Shown here piece after piece: positions 7,355 to 15,780 of a DNA stretch of 64,000 nucleotides (the stretch's first letter is position 1; every line of letters starts with the position of its first letter). The stretch lies in contig JAKLFC010000002.1 in assembly GCA_022711405.1 (NCBI GenBank), positions 309,772-373,771 of the forward strand, written 5' to 3'. The notes below the pieces were generated by a model. It was not told the origin of the DNA. It did no database searches and was given only the letters and a program-made list of their open reading frames with translations. The position numbers and the translations under genes were made by a program. The stretch comes from Bacteroidota bacterium. Its GTDB lineage: Bacteria; Bacteroidota; Bacteroidia; Bacteroidales; JAGONC01.

Positions 7355-8344
7355 ATGAGATCTCTTACGGAAATCAGGAAAAATATCTTCCGCATAAAGT
7401 CCTCTGAAGAGTTTAACGTTCTGGCGATGGATATATTTCACCACCAGTCCCTGAATAATCCCATTTACCATCAGTACCTGCAGCAGCTTGGCGTGGATCC
7501 GTCCAGCATTCAAACCGTCGGAGAGATACCCTTCCTGCCCATCTCTTTTTTTAAGACCCGGCGTGTGGTCACCGGTCATCGCAAGACCAGTATCGTTTTC
7601 CTCAGCAGCGGTACCTCCGGCATACAACAAAGCCGGCATGAGGTGGCGGATGTCCGCCTGTACGAATCCAGCTTCATGAAATGCTTCCAGCTTTTCTACG
7701 GTAATATCCGCGACTACTGCCTCCTTGCCCTTCTGCCTTCCTATCTTGCCAGACAGGGGTCGTCGCTGGTCTATATGGCCGAGAGGCTCATTGCCAGCAG
7801 CAAACATCCCCGGAGTGGCTTCTATCTCGACACCACCGATGCCCTGCTAACCACACTGGAAAACCTCAGGAACAGCGGTCATCCAGCGATCCTGCTCGGT
7901 GTATCGTTCGCACTGCTGGAACTGGCCGATCACCATACCCTGGATCTCCCCGGACTGATCGTGATGGAGACCGGCGGAATGAAAGGCAGGGGAAAAGAGA
8001 TCATCCGGGAAGAACTGCACGAACGGTTGTGCAGGGGATTTGGAGTAAAAGAGGTTCATTCGGAATACGGTATGACGGAGCTGCTGTCACAGGCTTACTC
8101 CCAGGGCAAGGGCATCTTTCGCACGCCTCCCTGGATGCGGATCCTGATCCGCGATACCAATGATCCCTTATCCCTCACTGGTCACCTCCGCACCGGCGGG
8201 ATCAACGTGATCGACCTTGCCAATATATATTCCTGCTGCTTCATCGCAACCCGTGATCTGGGCAGGTCATACCCCGACGGTACCTTTGAGGTGCTGGGCA
8301 GGTTCGACGACAGCGATGTGCGTGGATGCAATCTGCTGGTTTAA
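7355..8344 (+). CDS. LuxE/PaaK-like acyl-activating enzyme
   Basis: A 329-residue protein of the LuxE acyl-protein synthetase family within the adenylate-forming (ANL) superfamily. The phosphate-binding loop is VFLSSGTSGIQQSRH (about 88-102) and a later ANL-like motif reads HSEYGMTELLSQAYS (about 232-246). LuxE enzymes activate an acyl group as acyl-AMP and pass it to a cysteine. No luciferase or acyl-CoA reductase gene is nearby, so the substrate here is unknown. In Bacteroidota such stand-alone proteins occur next to surface-polysaccharide and lipid genes, but this context gives no such hint. Its TAA stop overlaps the stop of the convergent SRAP gene (shared bases TTAA, 8341-8344). Confidence 0.8.
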   Translation: MRSLTEIRKNIFRIKSSEEFNVLAMDIFHHQSLNNPIYHQYLQQLGVDPSSIQTVGEIPFLPISFFKTRRVVTGHRKTSIVFLSSGTSGIQQSRHEVADVRLYESSFMKCFQLFYGNIRDYCLLALLPSYLARQGSSLVYMAERLIASSKHPRSGFYLDTTDALLTTLENLRNSGHPAILLGVSFALLELADHHTLDLPGLIVMETGGMKGRGKEIIREELHERLCRGFGVKEVHSEYGMTELLSQAYSQGKGIFRTPPWMRILIRDTNDPLSLTGHLRTGGINVIDLANIYSCCFIATRDLGRSYPDGTFEVLGRFDDSDVRGCNLLV

Positions 8345-9090
8345 CGACGTGCGATCACCGCCGGATTGTCGTTGGCCGGGTTGTTCACCAGCCACGATAC
8401 GGGATACGCCTCCATCTCCTCCGAGGGATAGGGCTCAAGAAGCCGGGTCAGGTCGCCGGTACGATCACTGGTCAGCCACTCCTTTTCAAACCGCCGCGGA
8501 AGGATCACCGGCATCCGGTCATGGATCGGCGACATCAATTCATTGGGCGTGGTGGTGATGATGGCAAACGAACGGATGATGCTGCCATCCGCATCTTTCC
8601 ATGCATCCCAGATGCCCGCCATGGCGAACAGGTCCCCGTTCTTCATCACGATCCTGTACGGTACCTTTCCCCCTGCCTTCTGCCTCCCGTCTCCCGCTTC
8701 CTTCAAACTGCCGATCCTGATTTCGCTTCGCTCATCAGGACAAGCTGCTGACTGCTGACTGCTGACTGATGTCCTCTTCCACTCAAAAAACCCATCACTG
8801 AGCACCAGGCACCTCCTTTGCCGGAACGGATTTCTGAACGAAGGCTTTTCCAGGATCCCCTCCGCCCGCGCATTGATCATCCTGTTTCCGATCGCAGGGT
8901 CCCTGGCCCAGAATGGGATCAGCCCCCAGCGGAAATAGCTCAGCTTCCCGGGATCATGGTTCGATACGACAGCCAGGTTCTGCGATGGAGCACAGTTGTA
9001 GCGTGGAGTGTACGATCCTTCTTCCACTTCAAGGTCGAAGCGTTCCTCGATGAGGATCTCGTTCGGGGAAAAGGAAAAACGTCCGCACAT
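8341..9090 (-). CDS. SRAP/HMCES-type abasic-site DNA-binding protein with in-frame repeat insertion
   Basis: A 249-residue SOS response-associated peptidase (YedK/HMCES). After Met removal the catalytic Cys2 (MCGRF) forms a covalent bond with abasic sites in single-stranded DNA. The other conserved residues are present: Asn73 (MINAR), Glu103 (FFEWK) and His190 (SPIHDRMP). Residues about 107-140 (from TSVSSQQ to RQKAGG) are extra compared with the family, where FEWK is followed almost directly by the PYRI strand. At DNA level this piece (about 8669-8775) looks like intergenic repeat sequence. The frame is kept and all catalytic residues remain, so the protein is probably active. It lies 21 bases downstream of a UmuC-type gene on the same strand, which fits an SOS or damage-tolerance unit. 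Confidence 0.88.
   Translation of the reverse strand: MCGRFSFSPNEILIEERFDLEVEEGSYTPRYNCAPSQNLAVVSNHDPGKLSYFRWGLIPFWARDPAIGNRMINARAEGILEKPSFRNPFRQRRCLVLSDGFFEWKRTSVSSQQSAACPDERSEIRIGSLKEAGDGRQKAGGKVPYRIVMKNGDLFAMAGIWDAWKDADGSIIRSFAIITTTPNELMSPIHDRMPVILPRRFEKEWLTSDRTGDLTRLLEPYPSEEMEAYPVSWLVNNPANDNPAVIARR
8669..8775. repeat. repeat-like insertion inside the SRAP gene
   Basis: The segment contains tandem CTGACTGCTGACTGCTGACT near 8750-8770 and a CTGCCTTCTGCCTCCCGTCT stretch near 8673-8692. This simple-repeat composition is unlike the coding sequence on both sides. It is in frame and stop-free on the minus strand. Confidence 0.6.
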
Positions 9091-9110
9091 AGATTCCTAT
9101 TGTTTGATTG

Positions 9111-10439
9111 TTATCCCAATCCTGCCCCCCCCCGAATGGGGAGGGGTTGGGGAGGGGCTTTCCCTAACTCGATTACCAGCAGCTCCTCCCAATCCGTCGT
9201 ATACCTTGGGGAAAGCCTCTCCTGCCTCATTTTCCACTTTCGCCCCGTCCCCTGGACGGCATACCGTACCTTCCCCTTTCCCATCCGGGCGTTGATCTGA
9301 TCGATGGCAGCAGTTATTTTTTCCTGTTTTTCCCTGTTGCGGTCATCCCAGAGCGTGCACTGCAACGTCTTCTGGCTGATGATGTCGTTGACGATGACCC
9401 CGCTTTTCTTATAAAGATATCCTTTTCTAAATAACTTTTTAAGGATGATTCGGGTATGATGGATCAGTTCAGCGGTATGATGGGTGGCCAAGGGAAGGGT
9501 GATGGTCATTCCGTTGACATACTGCGGGCCGCGGGCGAACCGGTTCGTCATGACAAAGACCGTAAGCGACTGTGCAACAGACTTTTGCTTACGCAGTTTC
9601 TCAGCCACGGAAGCTACAAACGAGGTGGTGGCCTCCTCCAGGTCGTCGTAGGTCTCCACGGGCCTGCCAAACGAACGGGAGGTGCAGATCCCCTTCTTCG
9701 GTGAAGGATTGTCATCCACCGGATAGCAGGATATCCCGCGAAGCTCAAGCACCGTCCTCTCTCCCATGACTCCCATGTGCTGACGGATCCATTTCTCATT
9801 GACGTGCTTCAGGTCGCAGGCGGTAAGTATGCCGTGCTTTTCAAGCAGACGCGTATGCTGCGGCCCGATGCCCCACACCTGGCCCGCAGACAGGGATCCC
9901 AGGTACCGGTCGATCGTCTCTTCATCCGTCCAGACCATGATACCTTCTTTTTCAGGAAGGTCCTTGGCCGCGTCGTTGGCAAGCTTGGCCAGGGTCTTCG
10001 TCGGAGCGATACCGATACTCACGGGGATGCCGGTCCATTTGACGACCGTCTGGCAGATCAGCCGGCCATATTCATGAAGGTCGAAGAGAGGCATGCCGCT
10101 AAGGTCCAGAAATGCTTCATCAATGGAATAGACCTCAAGGGTGGGCGTAAATTTCTGCAGGATGGTCATCACCCGCTGTGACATGTCACCGTACAGCGCA
10201 TAATTCGTCGAAAATATGGCCACGTCTTTCGTTTCGAGCAGGTCGCTGATCTCAAAGGCCGGCACCCCCATCCGGATCCCCAGCTCCCTGGCTTCAGCCG
10301 AGCGTGCAATGATGCACCCGTCATTGTTGGAAAGGACCACCACGGGACTGCCTTCCAGTCCCGGAGCGAACACTTTCTCACACGACGCGTAAAAGCTGTT
10401 GCAGTCAACGAGGGCGAAGATGGGGGGTGATGGTTTCAC
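9111..10439 (-). CDS. umuC: Y-family DNA polymerase, UmuC type
   Basis: A translesion polymerase of about 442 residues. The palm starts with FALVDCNSFYASCEKVF (catalytic Asp), followed by VVVLSNNDGCIIARS and by YSIDEAFLDLSG with the second acidic pair. Thumb, little-finger and UmuC C-terminal regions follow. I choose the GTG at 10439, since it precedes the conserved ALVDCNSFYA start by only eight codons and upstream codons run into the ElbB gene. The predicted -7 box ends 4 bases before this GTG, so the message may be leaderless. The last 17 residues (GKAPPQPLPIRGGAGLG) and the stop come from a G/C-rich repeat. No umuD or imuA gene lies in the window, so any partner must be elsewhere. The SRAP gene follows. 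Confidence 0.9.
   Translation of the reverse strand: MKPSPPIFALVDCNSFYASCEKVFAPGLEGSPVVVLSNNDGCIIARSAEARELGIRMGVPAFEISDLLETKDVAIFSTNYALYGDMSQRVMTILQKFTPTLEVYSIDEAFLDLSGMPLFDLHEYGRLICQTVVKWTGIPVSIGIAPTKTLAKLANDAAKDLPEKEGIMVWTDEETIDRYLGSLSAGQVWGIGPQHTRLLEKHGILTACDLKHVNEKWIRQHMGVMGERTVLELRGISCYPVDDNPSPKKGICTSRSFGRPVETYDDLEEATTSFVASVAEKLRKQKSVAQSLTVFVMTNRFARGPQYVNGMTITLPLATHHTAELIHHTRIILKKLFRKGYLYKKSGVIVNDIISQKTLQCTLWDDRNREKQEKITAAIDQINARMGKGKVRYAVQGTGRKWKMRQERLSPRYTTDWEELLVIELGKAPPQPLPIRGGAGLG
9118..9163. repeat. CCCCTCCCC/GGGGAGGGG repeat forming the umuC 3' end
   Basis: The plus strand reads nine C residues, then GAATGGGGAGGGGTTGGGGA. Related hairpins lie at 11138-11194 and 60942-61012. Here it supplies codons and the stop region of umuC. 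Confidence 0.7.
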
Positions 10440-10443
10440 ATAC

Positions 10444-10471
10444 CAAATATACCCATTTATTCGTATCTTTG
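10444..10471. promoter_or_regulatory. divergent promoters of umuC and elbB
   Basis: On the minus strand TATATTTG (10444-10451) faces umuC, with a TTTG (10474-10477) 22 bases further upstream, slightly long for a -33 element. On the plus strand TATCTTTG (10464-10471) faces elbB, 14 bases before its ATG. Both match TAnnTTTG. The overlapping, back-to-back layout means the two genes may compete for polymerase. Confidence 0.5.
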
Positions 10472-10485
10472 CCCAAAAAGACACC

Positions 10486-11133
10486 ATGAAACGATTTGCC
10501 ATCATCCTTGCCGGTTGTGGCTCCAAGGACGGATCAGAGATCCATGAGGCCACGATGACCATGCTCGCCATCCAGCAGAACGGCGCCATGTATGAGATCT
10601 TTGCACCCGATATGCCGCAGCATCATGTGGTGGATCATATCACCAACCAGGAGATGCGGGAGACCCGGAACATGCTGGTCGAAGCGGCCCGCATCGCCCG
10701 CGGAAACATCCGGGCACTAAGCCATTTAAAGGTGGATGATTTTGATGCGCTGGTTATCCCCGGAGGGTACGGCGTGGCAAAGAACCTGTGCAACTATGCC
10801 TTCAGGGGGGCAGACTGCTCGGTGATCCCGGAGGTGGAAAAAGTCATGAAAGCCATGGCTGAAAAAGGGAAACCCATCGGTGCGCTATGCATCGCACCGG
10901 TGCTGCTCGCCAGAGTGTTCGGGGATATTGAGATCACGATCGGGCAGGACAGGGGCACAGCGACCGCGGTGGAGAAGATGGGCGCCAGGCATGTGACGTC
11001 CCGGCACGGCGAAGTGGTGGTGGATAAGAAAAAGAAACTGTTCACAACACCCTGCTATATGCTCGACGCCAACATTGTCCAGATCTGGGAAGGAGCCGAC
11101 GCCCTCGTGAAGGCGATGCTGAGAAGTATGTAA
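10486..11133 (+). CDS. elbB: ElbB-type DJ-1/PfpI protein (glyoxalase)
   Basis: A 215-residue DJ-1/PfpI superfamily protein. The N-terminal strand KRFAIILAGCGSKDGSEIHE is the ElbB signature. The nucleophile elbow is GALCIAPVLLA with the reactive Cys near residue 140, and the preceding VIPGGYGVAKNL loop is typical. E. coli ElbB (also called GlxIII-like or SCRP-27A) acts on glyoxal and has been linked to isoprenoid synthesis; the physiological role remains open. ATG 10486 gives the family start. It is followed by a G/C-rich hairpin repeat and converges with lptC. Confidence 0.9.
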   Translation: MKRFAIILAGCGSKDGSEIHEATMTMLAIQQNGAMYEIFAPDMPQHHVVDHITNQEMRETRNMLVEAARIARGNIRALSHLKVDDFDALVIPGGYGVAKNLCNYAFRGADCSVIPEVEKVMKAMAEKGKPIGALCIAPVLLARVFGDIEITIGQDRGTATAVEKMGARHVTSRHGEVVVDKKKKLFTTPCYMLDANIVQIWEGADALVKAMLRSM

Positions 11134-11137
11134 AGTA

Positions 11138-11194
11138 CCCCTCCCCTTGCCCCTCCCCTTAAGGGGAGGGATTGGGGAGGGGTTGGGGAGGGGC
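11138..11194. repeat. CCCCTCCCC hairpin repeat between elbB and lptC
   Basis: CCCCTCCCCTTGCCCCTCCC is followed by TTAAGGGGAGGGATTGGGGA, which can fold into a strong hairpin. It fills the gap between two convergent stop codons and could slow transcription from either side. Same family as 9118-9163 and 60942-61012. Confidence 0.75.
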
Positions 11195-11197
11195 AGT

Positions 11198-11782
11198 TCA
11201 GAACTTCTCCTTGCTGACCCGTATGTCTCCCCTGACCTTCTTCAGTTTCCAGGATTCGAACTGCTCATCGGAGGTCAGTCCGTTCTCCCCGTAGATGGTT
11301 TTGTCGGCAGTGGTGACCTTGACGAACACCTCCGAGGAGATGATCTTTTTATTGCGGTCCCATATCAGGTGTTCGGTATCCAGCTGTTCATGCTTCTGGT
11401 GATTGATCACCACCACATTCCCTTTGGCTTCCATGATGTTGCGTTTTTCGTAGCTGATCCCATAATTGGCGCTCAACTCTGATTTCATTCTCCTGAGGGT
11501 ATCATAGAACACCACGTGCACACCTTCCGGGAATTCAATGTACGGGTCATCGCCTTCATAGCGCTCCATGCGGGGACCGGTGAGAATAAGGGAAAGTTTT
11601 CCGTTTTCGCTCTGGGAAACCTCTATGTCGAGGATGGTCTCCACTGCCAGCGTATCGGGGGTGCTGGTCATGTTGATCTGATGGATATCGTTCTCGCACG
11701 ACCCCATGAGCAGCAATCCCGGGATGGCCATGCACCAGGCCAGGATCTGCCTAACGGGCAGCCCTGACCGTCGTGGTTTCAT
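11198..11782 (-). CDS. lptC: LPS export periplasmic protein LptC (lipoprotein)
   Basis: A protein of about 194 residues. The N-terminal helix ends in a lipobox-like LLLMGSCEND. The rest is the beta-jellyroll of LptC: matches include the PYIEFPEGVHVVFYD strand, NIMEAKGNVVVINHQKHEQL and TIYGENGLTSDEQFESW. LptC links the LptBFG transporter to LptA in lipopolysaccharide export. The start is the ATG at 11782; one five codons earlier (11797) is possible. It overlaps the end of the upstream TPR gene by about 30 bases, showing translational coupling. It ends the minus-strand run beginning with coaX, a neighbourhood commonly seen in Bacteroidota. Confidence 0.85.
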   Translation of the reverse strand: MKPRRSGLPVRQILAWCMAIPGLLLMGSCENDIHQINMTSTPDTLAVETILDIEVSQSENGKLSLILTGPRMERYEGDDPYIEFPEGVHVVFYDTLRRMKSELSANYGISYEKRNIMEAKGNVVVINHQKHEQLDTEHLIWDRNKKIISSEVFVKVTTADKTIYGENGLTSDEQFESWKLKKVRGDIRVSKEKF

Positions 11783-13100
11783 TGATCCAGCATCCAACCG
11801 AATAGCTGTCGCCTTCCTTCAGATCATGGAAAAAGAGCCTTTCCACGGCCGGAAAACCTCTTGTATAGGAGCTGATCCTTTCGTTGGCCACCTGCTCAAC
11901 GGAGGGATCCACGCTTCTGGCCCTGATGTATTTGTCGACTGCAGCCCAGTACGCCGCTTTCTTGCTGATCTCGTCATCGCCGCAGTCACTGGCGCTGGAA
12001 GCGTAAAGGTCACCGATCATGATGTACGGATTGCCGTCGTTGGGACGCAACTCGGCACATTTATACGCATACGACCTGGATTTGGGGTAATCCCGCAGAT
12101 TCCGGTAGGCATCTGCCAGCAGCAGGAAACAGTCGGCCCGGCTGTTGGTATCGGCCATATCGGTTGCCTGCAGCAGGTAATCCATGGCCTTGCTGTATTC
12201 ATTTCTCTTGTAAAGCATCCGTCCGATAAGGAACGCGGATTCCGGATCAGGCTCCAGTTCATACAGTTTGACCGTGACATCAAAATAAAGGGGATCATTG
12301 GAGCAGTTTCGTTTATCCAGCATCTGGGTGATCTCCCTGAGCAGTTCCGGATCATCCGGAGTCTGTTCGAACTTTTTCTTATAAATGGTGATCAGATCGG
12401 TACAGGTGGCAAACGGCTCGAACATACTTTCAATATTCAATCGTATACCCTGCCATTCCGTACGTTCCTTCTCGTTTTCCTGGCTGGCTTTTTCATTGAC
12501 ATCAACAATGGTCATGATCTTATCAAAATTCTCAAGGATCATGGCGGAATCTACCAGTCCGGACCGGGCGCTGCTGATGGTAGTATGGAAATAATACACC
12601 AGCACTGGCCCGGTGCTCTTATTGCCTTCCAGTGTGACGGATTTGTCAAGGATCTGATACACATCGTAAAAACGTTCCGGTTTGAACGCCAGCAGGTCAA
12701 TCCCCTTCCGTCCCAAAACAAGGCCCTCCCGACTGCTGGATGTGTTCCCGAAGTATTCAATGCGTTTGTCGTAAACAAGCATGATCGAATCCACCAGTTG
12801 ATCTTTTCTGGCCGGATCGGTTTCTTTATCGTAAAAATATTTCAGGATCACCACGCCATCCAGAAAAATATTCTGGCTCGACAGGGGGCAGTTCTCAAAA
12901 ACCCACTTCCAGGGCTGGTAAACAGGCACCTGGTCGATGACTTCCTGAGAAAAATTGTAATCCTTCCACATCCGGAAGTTGATCTTGTAAAGGGAAAGGT
13001 TTTCAACGCATTTCAGGCTGTCCGTTCCGTATTTCTGACCATACACCGCAGGAAGGATGAGGAGGATCAGAAGCCCTGTGATAAAAGCTTTTCGGTTCAT
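11751..13100 (-). CDS. periplasmic TPR protein, paralogue 2
   Basis: A 449-residue secreted protein with signal peptide (MNRKAFITGLLILLILPAVYG). It has helical repeats of TPR type, clearest at about 265-395 (YELEPDPESAFLIGRMLYKR, ADCFLLLADAYRNLRDYPKS). The C-terminal end has conserved Trp/Cys residues (FFHDLKEGDSYSVGCWINET). It is very similar along its length to the next gene upstream (13127-14503), so the pair is a tandem duplication. They share Cys positions in KCVENLSLY, NCPL, ATC and KRNC. The role is unknown; the location between an outer-membrane protein and LptC suggests the cell envelope. Confidence 0.85.
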   Translation of the reverse strand: MNRKAFITGLLILLILPAVYGQKYGTDSLKCVENLSLYKINFRMWKDYNFSQEVIDQVPVYQPWKWVFENCPLSSQNIFLDGVVILKYFYDKETDPARKDQLVDSIMLVYDKRIEYFGNTSSSREGLVLGRKGIDLLAFKPERFYDVYQILDKSVTLEGNKSTGPVLVYYFHTTISSARSGLVDSAMILENFDKIMTIVDVNEKASQENEKERTEWQGIRLNIESMFEPFATCTDLITIYKKKFEQTPDDPELLREITQMLDKRNCSNDPLYFDVTVKLYELEPDPESAFLIGRMLYKRNEYSKAMDYLLQATDMADTNSRADCFLLLADAYRNLRDYPKSRSYAYKCAELRPNDGNPYIMIGDLYASSASDCGDDEISKKAAYWAAVDKYIRARSVDPSVEQVANERISSYTRGFPAVERLFFHDLKEGDSYSVGCWINETTTVRAAR

Positions 13101-13126
13101 GATGGATATAAATAAAATGAAATTGA

Positions 13127-14503
13127 CTATTTGGATGACCGTACCAGGGTGGTTTCGTTGATCCAGCAGCCCACCGTGTAGCTGTCGCCCTCTTTCAGGT
13201 CATGGAAAAAGAGACGCTCCAGGGCAGGGAAGGCCCTTGAATACGAATAGATCCGTTCATTGGCCACCTGTTCAAGCTTGGGATCAACACTTTTCGCCTT
13301 GTAGTACTTATCCACCGCAGCCCAGTAGGCAGCTTTCTTGCTGATCTCGTCGGTGCCGCATGCATCCGCACTGGCTGCATAAAGATCACCGATGAGGATA
13401 AAAGGATTGCCATCACCTGGTCTGAGTTCGGCAGATTTATAAGCATAGGAACGGGCCCGTGAATAATCCCTCATGGTGCGGAACTCATCGGCCAGCAGAA
13501 GATAACAGTCAGCCCTGGCATTGGTGTCGGCCATATTGGTGGCATCCAGCAGATATTCGGATGACTTGTTGAGTTCATTTCGCTTGTACAGCATCCTGCC
13601 AATAAGGTAGGCCGACTCGGGATTGGGCTCCAGCTCATACAGCCTGACCGTTGCATCAAAATAGAGAGGATCGGCGGTACAATTCTTTTTATCCAGCATA
13701 TTGATGATCTTCCGGAGCAGATCGGTGTTTGTCTGGCCTTCTGCTTCGAACTTTTTACGGAAGATCGGGACCAGGTCCTCACAATTGGCATACGGTTCCA
13801 CCGAAAGCTCCAGGTTGGACTTGACGCTTTCAAAATCAGCCTGTTCCTTGGGATTGTTCTTGATATTGTATTCCGTGATCTCCATCAGCTGGTCAAAAAG
13901 GTCGATCAGGATGTCTTTCCCGAGAAGGTTGCTGTTCACCAGCTCAATGGCCGTGCGGAAATAATAAACGATGACGGCAGTCTGGGCCTGGTTGCCATCG
14001 AGCTCTACCGAATGTTTGAGGATATCATACACCTCCTGGACGGATGTTGGCCGCCACTGGTAAAGGTCGACGCCTTTCCGGCCCAGGATGCTTCCCACCT
14101 GCGACTGTCCCGTTTTGTAATGATTGGGAAAATACTCAATGCGCTGATCATAGATCCTCATCAGGGTATCAATGAGCAACTCTTTCCGGGTGTTGTCAGG
14201 TTCGGACTTGATGAAATGGTTGTACATCTTGACACCGTCAAGGTAAGTGTTTTCGGTACCCAGCGGGCAGTTAAGGAAAACCCAGCGCCAGTGCCTGACG
14301 GCATCAACGACCGCAATATTGGTATAATCACTGTTTTTCCACTGCTTGAAGAACTCCCTGTACAGGGAGATCTCCATCACGCATTTTACGCTGTCCTGAC
14401 CATATTTGGGACCTTTCACCTGAGCATTGGCAATGGTACCAGTTCCCATCACCAGGAGAAGTGAGACGATCAATGGAAGAAGAAAGAGTCTTGTCGTTTT
14501 CAT
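13127..14503 (-). CDS. periplasmic TPR protein, paralogue 1
   Basis: A 458-residue secreted TPR protein, paralogous to the gene that follows it. I start at the ATG at 14503 (MKTTRLFLLPLIVSLLLVMG), which gives a clean signal peptide and leaves two bases after the stop codon of the upstream gene; a start ten codons earlier would overlap that gene. Repeats at about 275-405 contain YELEPNPESAYLIGRMLYKR and ADCYLLLADEFRTMRDYS. The C-terminus is FFHDLKEGDSYTVGCWINET, almost identical to its neighbour. No enzymatic motif is seen. Confidence 0.85.
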   Translation of the reverse strand: MKTTRLFLLPLIVSLLLVMGTGTIANAQVKGPKYGQDSVKCVMEISLYREFFKQWKNSDYTNIAVVDAVRHWRWVFLNCPLGTENTYLDGVKMYNHFIKSEPDNTRKELLIDTLMRIYDQRIEYFPNHYKTGQSQVGSILGRKGVDLYQWRPTSVQEVYDILKHSVELDGNQAQTAVIVYYFRTAIELVNSNLLGKDILIDLFDQLMEITEYNIKNNPKEQADFESVKSNLELSVEPYANCEDLVPIFRKKFEAEGQTNTDLLRKIINMLDKKNCTADPLYFDATVRLYELEPNPESAYLIGRMLYKRNELNKSSEYLLDATNMADTNARADCYLLLADEFRTMRDYSRARSYAYKSAELRPGDGNPFILIGDLYAASADACGTDEISKKAAYWAAVDKYYKAKSVDPKLEQVANERIYSYSRAFPALERLFFHDLKEGDSYTVGCWINETTLVRSSK

Positions 14504-14505
14504 TG

Positions 14506-15780
14506 TTAGTAGAATTTGCTTCTGATAAACCATCGTTCGTAAATCGATAATCCTAAACTGATGCGCACGTAATTTTCTTTTATAAGGCCTTCGTTGAGGG
14601 TTCCGCGTTGTCCGATTTCCACTGCCACGTTTACCATCGATTGTAAGCCTTTGAGGGGCAATCCCGTACCAAAAGTCAGGCCAAACTCATTGATCTGGCT
14701 CCCCCGCAGTTTCAGGTAGGTTTTATTATAGTGAAATCCAAGGCGATAATTGATCCTTTGGGCAAAGCTTGCGGTGGCTGAGGCCGAGGGGATGAACTGT
14801 CCACCCATGGCAAGACGCAGGGAATTGTCGAGTGAGTCGTTAGAACCGAACGATCTATAATCTTCCCATTTCTGGTAGTACACATCCATTCCGGCCATCC
14901 ACCGGTTGGTCTTTTCCAGGGTAAAGCCTCCGCCGAAGGCGGTGGGAAGCTCGATCGTGCCTTTCTGATCCGGGTAATAGACGATGGTATCGTAAATATT
15001 ATCGATGTCGTTCAGGGCAGGGACAAATGTTTCGGCCAGCAGATACCGTTTTGTGTTGAGGGATGCGGGCAGTTCGTAGACCAGGCCGGTGGTCAGTGTC
15101 AGGGATGAAGAAAGGCGGGCAGCATACTGGACACCCACCTCGAACATGAAATCCTGCACAAACCGGTTATTAACCACGCGCATGCTGTAAATGAACGCCG
15201 AATCCGGGAAGTCGACGATTTGCTGGTAATCGAGCGGTCCGAAGAGGAACGAGGCGTTGGCTCCCACCGAGAAATTCCGGAACGGCTGGATGGCCAGTCC
15301 GACATGGGCCCTGTTGATACCCCCTGAAGCCGTGAACTCGTTGGTGATCCGGCCGATGCTGTCCTGTTCGTTGTCTTCATAGATCAGGTAGCCCGCCTGG
15401 CTGTAGGGAGTCAGCCCCAGGCTGGTCCTCAGCCATCGGGTGACGGGAAAGCCGATCAGCAGGTATCCCAGCTGGACGTTTCGTGAATTGGCGGTTAATT
15501 CCTCGGTCTGCATATTGATGAAATCCACGAGCAATCCTCCCTGCAGCAGGAAGGAAGTAGAGTCGAAGAAGCTGTAGGAGGCAGGATTGAGGATATTGAC
15601 GAATGAGTTTCCCTTCAGACCCAGACCGATCCCTCCCATAGCGGTGTTCACGCTGGTCTGTCCGGGGTAGAGGTTTCCGATCCCGAAGTGTGAGTAGGGA
15701 GAATTGATATCCTGGGCAGTCAGCCTCATCCCGTTAAGCAGGATCAGCAGCAGCAGCAGTGCGAGTCGAATGTTTTTCAC
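14506..15780 (-). CDS. outer-membrane beta-barrel protein
   Basis: A protein of about 424 residues with signal peptide (KNIRLALLLLLILLNGMRLTAQ). A barrel follows, with a repeated alternation of aromatic and polar residues and a C-terminus ending in aromatic RSKFY. The start of the mature part (INSPYSHFGIGNLYPGQTS, then AMGGIGLGLKGNSFVNILNP) resembles FadL/PorV-like proteins of Bacteroidota, in which this N-terminal hatch region is conserved. There is no ATG: GTG at 15780 (or TTG at 15783) must start it, within the last 50 bases of coaX. It belongs to the coaX-lptC run and is probably translationally coupled. Confidence 0.8.
   Translation of the reverse strand: MKNIRLALLLLLILLNGMRLTAQDINSPYSHFGIGNLYPGQTSVNTAMGGIGLGLKGNSFVNILNPASYSFFDSTSFLLQGGLLVDFINMQTEELTANSRNVQLGYLLIGFPVTRWLRTSLGLTPYSQAGYLIYEDNEQDSIGRITNEFTASGGINRAHVGLAIQPFRNFSVGANASFLFGPLDYQQIVDFPDSAFIYSMRVVNNRFVQDFMFEVGVQYAARLSSSLTLTTGLVYELPASLNTKRYLLAETFVPALNDIDNIYDTIVYYPDQKGTIELPTAFGGGFTLEKTNRWMAGMDVYYQKWEDYRSFGSNDSLDNSLRLAMGGQFIPSASATASFAQRINYRLGFHYNKTYLKLRGSQINEFGLTFGTGLPLKGLQSMVNVAVEIGQRGTLNEGLIKENYVRISLGLSIYERWFIRSKFY

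Noticed and set aside
11706..13115. Long plus-strand open frame of 469 codons
   Set aside because: It lies opposite the TPR gene at 11751-13100, which has a signal peptide, TPR motifs and a close paralogue next door. The plus-strand frame has no recognisable motif.
14525..14548. Another apparent GTTCGTAAATC repeat copy
   Set aside because: Only 12 bases match and they lie inside the conserved end of the outer-membrane protein gene, so chance is likely.
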